A stretch of 64,000 nt of DNA. Source: Trochalopteron elliotii. Its lineage: Eukaryota > Chordata > Aves > Passeriformes > Leiothrichidae. The translations under genes and the position numbers were made by a program. The notes beneath the pieces are model-generated. The model was not told where the DNA came from, searched no databases, and was given only the letters and a program-made list of their open reading frames with translations. The stretch is from assembly GCA_024734555.1 (NCBI GenBank), contig JANPWX010019236.1, positions 503,688-567,687 of the forward strand, given 5' to 3'. Position 1 is the first letter of the stretch. Each line of letters starts with the position of its first letter. Below, piece by piece: positions 57,596 to 64,000 of this stretch.

Positions 57596-59409
57596 TTCCT
57601 GAAACGTAAGAGTTTTCCATTTTTCCCCACTTTGCTCAGAAATAAACAAATTCTGCAGACTGGGTAGGCCACCTATTTCCTGGCCTTGTGGGGTGCTGAG
57701 CCATCACTGCTGTTTGTGCTGGTTTTACAGTTTAGGACAAGACAGTGACATGAGAGAGATCCTGCACAGCCAAGGACAAACTTGCCCAGGTCCTTGGCTG
57801 CACTGCTGGCCAGCTGGGACACCTCTGCCTCTCTCCCAGAACCTGTTACTTCCCTGGATGCTGAGGTGAGGAGGGTGAGGAGTGGATCTGCCCTTCAGTG
57901 CCTTTCCCCTCTGGCCCTGGGAAATCCCAGAGCAGTCCTTTGCAGAAGGGGGACCTTTTTGGGGTTTGTCACCCCTCCCTGGCCCCCACCCAGCCCCACA
58001 CTGAGCCATGGGGCTCACCCTGTTGGGCCAGAAGGGAGGGAGTGAAAACCAAGGGACAAAAGTCTCTTTTGCCTGATGAGTCCTTCCTAGGGCACAGAAG
58101 TCTCCTGGCTGAAACTTCATCATCCAGAAGAATGCAAAGGAGAAAGATTTCCATAGCAAACTGCCCGGCCTCTTCTTCCTTAACAAAACCAGGGAAAAAC
58201 ATTGGAAGATGCTGGTTTCAGCAAGTCTGGAAGACTAAACCTGAGTGAAACTCCTCCCCAGGTCTGCTTAAACCTAGGAGAGCTGTACTCTGAACTCATT
58301 CCATGCAGAAAATAAAGGTAAGAATGAGATTTAAATCAAAGCAATGAAACAACTCAGTCACAGTACTGAAACTCATTTAGGTTCCCCCTTCAGTCCTTAA
58401 ATCACCTTCCTCCCCCTCTAACAGACTATTAAAATGCTCTTGTGATGTGAAAACAAAGCTAATTCATATTTGTAAAAGTAGTTTCAAGCAGTGTAACAGG
58501 TTAAACAAGAAAACTATATTTACATATACTAAGCTCAGTGAGTTACCTGACTGTGCAGACATTGTCAGGGCTGTGAGTGTCCCTAGCAAGCTGAACCATT
58601 TCATGCATTTGCCTAAAAGTTAGGGTGGAAGATTTGTGAGGAGATCATCACTTGCCATAAGCAGAGAGAGACAAAGGAAAGTGCAGACAGCAGTGTTGTT
58701 ACACTCAATTTTCTGTGCCAGCCTGCTCAGCTCTCCTGGGAGGCAATGCCTTTCCCTTTATTAATGTCCTTGAGAGAATGGATATTCTACAATTCAGAGT
58801 TTAATAGTCTGTGTTGATGTTGACTACTCAGTTATTAAGCTGTCTTCCAGAAGTTCACACAAACCCTCCCTGGGAGGAGGCTGCAGAGCAGGCACACCCA
58901 TGGACCCCTCCAGATGTCCTTGGGGACTGGCAGCAGTGTCCCCAAGGAGCCTGCAGCCACTGCCCTGCTCCAGGGCACGGGGCAGAAAGGGGCAGCTGGG
59001 GAAGCACAAACTTCTCCTGATCCTTTGTCTGGATCTCCAGAAACTGCCCCACCAAGATCTCCTCCTCAGCACTTGGCACTGACACAGCCCCAGGACTCAG
59101 GGGACACAGCAGAGAGCATCAGTGATGTTCCTCACCTTTCACTCTGGCACTCGTAGCTAGAACTGGGTTTTAAAGAGCAAAGAAGGAGGCTGGCAGGACC
59201 CCTCACAAGAGCTCTACACCTTCCTTTCAATCTTTAATCCTGTTTTAGAAAGTAACAAAAACTCACTAATGACTCCAAACCTTGGAGACAATCACTACCT
59301 TTTGTTACTCCATTTCTGTACTTTTTCAAAATGTCAATAAACCCTGAATGTCTGCAATGCTCATGTCAAGACCTGGATCTGTCTCTGTACAGAAACACAA
59401 GCCAGCATT
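57596..59409. other. Unique DNA, no gene seen
   Basis: GC-rich frames occur at 57725-58248 and 58811-59156, each overlapped by open frames on the other strand and without recognisable domains. Confidence 0.4.
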
Positions 59410-59485
59410 AGTCTAGCTCTGTGGTTAGATCCCACCTCTCCACTAGCCAAAGAAATAGTTTGGAGACTGGGTTTCAAACCCCGAA
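59410..59485 (+). other. tRNA-like box pair, possible old SINE or tRNA relic
   Basis: TAGCTCTGTGGTTAGA resembles a polymerase III A box. About 46 bases downstream, GGGTTTCAAACCCC resembles a B box with a symmetric T-arm. The spacing is near that of a tRNA, but the D stem does not pair and no full cloverleaf forms, so this is not a functional tRNA gene. It may be the head of an ancient SINE. Confidence 0.25.
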
Positions 59486-61800
59486 ACATCACAGCTGACA
59501 GGGAATAGTCTCACAGTGACTTAAAACATTGTGGTCACTCTGCTCCAGAAGCCAGTACAAAGCTGGGTATCAAGCACCCTGTCCTTAAAAGAGTGCCAGA
59601 TCTCTCCTGCCAGTCAGCAGAGGACAGAGGATGGGACCTGCCCTGGTTCTGCTCCATGAGGAGGACACAGGTCCTGCACACAGGGCACCACAGGGACAGC
59701 AAAGCCTCCTGTGCCACCAGCGTTTCTGCTGGGGAAGGAGTGGGAGCAGCTTGCCCTTCCCATATGTCAATTAGTCAGACAGAAGTAACAGGGAACAGAA
59801 ATGTGCCCTTTGTCAGATGAGGTTTTCCAAATTGCCAGTCCCCTGGAAAAGGTGTGGGCAGACAAGGGTCAGAAGTTTAGCAAAGGCTACAGCAGCAGCA
59901 TGGCAAGGCAATAAACTATCATGCAACAAGTGCAGGTATTAGCTGTGTGTACATTTGGAATCTTGAAACAAATTCACCAAAGACTGAGGACTCCATTAAG
60001 GTCAAAAGGGTTATGCTGTAGTTGATAGGCACGTTTGTTTTATTAATTGAGTCATAAGTTCTGGCAGTCTGCAAATAGATTGCAAAACATGCATCAGCTG
60101 CTTTTGATTGCCATGAGAGATCTGAAAACCTGCCAGTAAGTCTGTTTGCAGCTCTTAAAAGTTTTGGCTTAAAACCTGTCTTAAACTATTAACAATTACT
60201 TTTTTTTTTTTAAGCATGCAAGGAGGGAGGGCAAGATAGAAAGAGAAGCACATGTTTTCTTTAGACTGAGCACAGGAGTTACTGATGGAAGTATCTTCTC
60301 AGGGAGGATGATTATTTTCTAGACAGGGCAAACTCTCCCATTCCCTGGCATCCCCAGCCTTTGTGTTTAATATCTCATGCAGCTCTCAGTGTGTTAGAGA
60401 ATGAAGAACATTTGGTCAGCATTCTGCTGGAAAAGAGATGTGCAATCAAAAGGGGAAGAGTGAAACAAACATTTTCATGGCTTGTTCTAAATCTGTTGAG
60501 CATACAGGACAGGAACACCAAAAGCAAGCACTGCAAAGCACACCAGGCCCTGCACTTGCTAAGATCTGTCCCAAATACGTGTCAAAGCACCACCAACAAA
60601 ACACAGAGCAGCTGTTTTCCTTGCACAGTCCCAAGCCTGAAGTGATCATGTCACAACTCTGAGAAGGTTTCAGCTATGCAGATAGTGCTTCATACGTGAG
60701 GTACTTAACCTTCACACCTTCACACACAGAGTCTCTCCAATTACCCCACCACAGCACTGGGATGATTTGTCAGCTGCTCTCCTAAAAGCTGACATTGCCC
60801 AAAGTGGCTGGAAGCCAGACAGGGCTGCTCAGTTTGCCCTCCCATGAAAGAGACTTGACTCATTACAGTTCATCCCAATGACATAAAAGGTTACAGATTT
60901 GGCACCTTCTTTTCCCCCAGCTGCAGACTCAGCTTTTGAAAGGTGCTCTCCCAACCCTGTGCAGTTGTTTGATTCTTCTGTGTCCATCTCCCATTTCAGT
61001 TCTCCTGCCTTTTGCTTTTTGTCTAGCAGGCCAAGTAGCTCCTATAGGAAGACAAAAGTTGGTCTGAAAAGTAATGCAAATTACTTTTTGGACATAGACT
61101 TATATTTTGGTTTTCTGATTTCAGCACAGCCTCAGGATGCTCTGGGTTCGTACAGAGCTTGCATCTGGTGCTGACCTGAGCAAGAACCAGACAAGAGAAC
61201 CACCAACACTGGCTCTTGCCTCTAGCATCTCATAAATGACTTCACACTGCATCTGGAATTACACTATCTTCCAGCAAATTTGCCAGATCTCACAATGCAA
61301 TAAAACCAGCCATCTGGGTACCTCAGGTATGCCAACATAAGCTGAGACAGCCCCTACTTTTTTAGAGTTTTTATTTTTGTTCTTGCAGCCCTTGCAAGCA
61401 GCCATGTGGTGCTGCCCTCCTGACATTCCCTCTGCTCACACAGAGCTGTGGTTCAGAAAGGCCAGCAGAGAACAGGGCTGCATTCAGCTCCTCATGAACC
61501 CAGAATGCTCCCAGGGATTGGGACACAGCTCTTTGGGGGGGCTGTGGCAGCACAGGGAAGATCCATGCTCAGCTCCATTGTGCTCCTTTCCAGGGGGACC
61601 AACTCACTGCTCTGAGCAGCCCTGCAAATGAGAGCAGAAGATCTGACCACGAGAAATCCAGTGTGAAGCCAGAGCACAGCTTGGGGACATCTCCTGTGAA
61701 CGACTGTGGCACACCCTACATGAACCCAAATGCTCAAGGGTTTATTCAGCCCAAAAACAAGGTTACTACCCTGTGAACAGGAAGCACCCTCAGGCCATCC
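59486..61800. other. Unique DNA, no gene seen
   Basis: Mixed composition with short overlapping frames and no recognisable repeat or exon. Confidence 0.4.
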
Positions 61801-62231
61801 CCTGTGGTTGTTGAGATGGCTACGACACTCAGAGTGCCTCGTATAACATCTGAAGACTTCAAGCATCAGCACCTTGTTGTCTGAAAGTCTCTCATACCTT
61901 TTCCCTGTAGTCTCCCACAGGAAGCCCCACACAGCTCTGGCTCTTTCTCTCCTTCTCTCTCCCTTCTGCAGTTCCAGCTCCTTCCTGTCCCTGCCGTGGC
62001 CACCTCACCCTGTGTGTCCCCGGTGTGCCATCTGACCCTGTGTGTCCCTGGCACACCCTCCTGTCCCTCCCTGCTCCCAGCAGAGCCCAGCTGACTCTGT
62101 CCCAGCTCACTCACTCACTGTCACACCCACAGCTGGGAGGGCAGGGCTGTTCCCACTGCTGGGGAATTAACACAGCTGGAATAGACCAGGGGTAGGATTG
62201 TCTTCAGCACCATCTCTGTCTCCCCACAATC
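61801..62231 (+). repeat. Unclassified interspersed repeat, copy 3 of 3
   Basis: This is homologous to 5445-5868 and 41645-42082. The core (about 61924-62223) appears identical by eye to copy 1 over about 300 bp, although the two are 56 kb apart. The left part (TGTTGAGATGGCTACGACAC and following) shares only about 75-80% with copy 1. The right end continues CCCCACAATC, shared with copy 2, before diverging. Confidence 0.8.
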
Positions 62232-62499
62232 CCAGCTGTACTCACAGGACAGCCAGGATTTGCTGAGCCAGGCTGGAATGATGGGATTGTCCTGGGGAAC
62301 CTCCAGGATTTTGGGTTGGTCTGGGGTGGTGCCTTCCCCTGAACACCATCTCAGTGGTGCACATGTAACCACCTCTGCTGCCAAGGGCTGCCCAAACCAG
62401 CACCCCAGTAAGACATGGACCAAATAAATACAACTGCTAAAAACACACATTTATCACTGTTTATCACTCAAGCTTTTTCTGTTACAGATGCAATTCAAT

Positions 62500-62601
62500 G
62501 CCCAACCCAGAATTTTCTACCATGACAGATGTTATGATTCACCTCTTCATGGGTTTTTTTAACACATTGGGTTCGATACCACTGCTCTAACCAAAACTTT
62601 G
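62500..62601 (-). mobile_element. Possible second tRNA-Ile SINE remnant
   Basis: The minus strand reads GGTTAGAGCAGTGGTATCGAACCCAATG. Its first 15 bases match the D-arm end and anticodon-stem start of tRNA-Ile (GGTTAGAGC.GTGGT), and it contains a B-box-like sequence in reverse. The expected tail ends near TTCTGGGTTGGG. It is much shorter and more decayed than the SINE at 47371-47526, so this is tentative. Confidence 0.3.
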
Positions 62602-64000
62602 CCTTTCTTTTAATTTTGGTGTTTCCAACCATCTACTCATGGTTCTGAAAGAACTCTCTCATGACTGTGGAAATTCAAGTCAGGTTACGAGAAAGTACAA
62701 AAACAATGAATCCTTGGTTTGGCTTACAACAAGAAGGACCAGGAGAGGGCATGTGCAGCTATTTCAATTGATAAAAACCTCTGTGGGACTCCTGAGTTCT
62801 CACTTCTCCCTTGATATTAAAGGACCCAAGGCCATTTCCATCTCTTCAGGCAGGATGCCTGAACTGGGACCTTATATTAGGAGGGATTTATTAATATTAC
62901 ACAAAAATTATGCTCCTTTCTCAACCACTATAACCAGTGCACATTGCTATTAAAGCCTGGAGGCAGGGAGCAGGCTGAAGGGCAAGGACTGACATCAACA
63001 GATCTCTCTGGGAATGAGCAGCATTTGGGACTGCACCAGCAAGCTCTCCAGGGAACAGGGTCTGCTTGGCCTGTCCTGGGCACAACAGGCCCCTTTTGGA
63101 AGCCATTTGAATCTTCAGTGGCTTTGCATTTTTTAACAGTTCCTGCCAAATTGCATGTATTTATTTCAAGCCTGCCCAACGTCTGCTATTTACAAATACT
63201 GCCATATATTTTAAAGCAAGAGTCACTCCCAATTAGCTCAAGTGTTTAAGAAAATCATCATATATTCTGAATGATGAAAGATCACAGGAGGAGGTCTCCT
63301 AATGGATGGCAGGTGTGGGAATGAAAGCATCTAAAGACTGTGGCCAAAATCTAGGAAGTCACAGAATATCATAATTCACTTTAAATTGTACCTAGGTCAC
63401 AAAGTTAAATAAGACCTTTGGTTCAGAAAATACTTTACACTACCACCATTTTTATAACAGAAAAACAAACAAGCAAAACCACCCCCTAAAATGCTGATTC
63501 TTTATAAGAAGATATGCAGTCATATTTATATGGAGGATAAATAAAAATAAATAATAAATATAAAATTAATAAACAAAATATTGAAGAACAGATATTTTTG
63601 CCTCTGCTTTCAGACACCTATAAAGATAAGCTTTAGTCATCCACAAAGATCTCCTCCTTCTGTTTTGTTAGAAAATACTGAAAACCAGGCAGGTTAATTA
63701 ATATTTAAAAGTTTGCCTCCACTACTAATTGTAGTAACAAAACTACTTTTAGGATCTTCAAACATATATGATAATACAAAATAATCTTTGTCCCAAAATA
63801 TTGGAGTAAGATCAACAGATTAGCTGGATGAAACTCTCCAGCTTGGGCTCTCATTTGACTGACACAATGATCTGTGTTTTGTTATGACCTGTATTTATGG
63901 CACAGGAACGTTGCACAGACCAAGGGGATCCTGTTCATGTACCATGGTGAATGTTGGCACTGACCTCTACCCCAGCAAGATGCCTTTTCTTCCACAACTC
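62602..64000. other. Unique DNA to the window end, no gene seen
   Basis: AT-rich toward the right, with an A/T-only patch at 63536-63581. No gene or named repeat is visible. Confidence 0.4.

Overview
The window looks like nuclear DNA of a bird, most probably a songbird (passerine). The evidence is the repeat content: a typical avian CR1 LINE 3' end (25005-25481), a tRNA-Ile-headed SINE with a CR1-like tail resembling the passerine family TguSINE1 (47371-47526), and at least nine solitary long terminal repeats (LTRs) of endogenous retroviruses with avian ERVL/ERVK-like organisation. There are no operons, CRISPR arrays or rRNA genes. I found no confident host protein-coding gene. The window reads as a gene desert or the inside of very long introns, and nearly all open reading frames are chance frames in GC-rich or repetitive DNA.

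Layout. 1-5400: an ERVL-like LTR cut by the window edge, a second LTR, then unique DNA. 5445-5868: first of three copies of an unclassified repeat (others at 41645-42082 and 61801-62231). 7555-8090: a possible terminal exon with poly(A) signal on the minus strand, and a recursive-splice-like motif on the plus strand. 8390-9230: two LTRs of different families in opposite orientation. 12750-18340: three more LTRs. 21304-22402: a nearly perfect 43-bp minisatellite. 25005-27100: CR1, an AT-rich island and another LTR. 31084-37545: two degenerate minisatellites, an inverted LTR and a CR1 fragment around a conserved-enhancer-like block (36290-36910). 39660-40435: decayed remains of an L1-clade LINE ORF2, unusual for a bird. 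44436-46480: AT-rich enhancer-like sequence around a CpG-rich 33-bp minisatellite. 47371-48542: SINE and LTR. 55962-56138: a long imperfect hairpin with 71-bp arms. 57492-57595: a compound AAT/GAT microsatellite.

No retroviral gag, pol or env reading frame survives. The LTRs look solitary, as expected after recombination between the two LTRs of a provirus. Their possible effect on host genes would be through promoter and poly(A) signals, which several retain. The items most worth following up are the L1-clade relic, the long hairpin, the three-copy repeat whose 3' 300 bp is identical while its 5' part has diverged, the 43-bp minisatellite, the terminal-exon candidate and the enhancer-like blocks.
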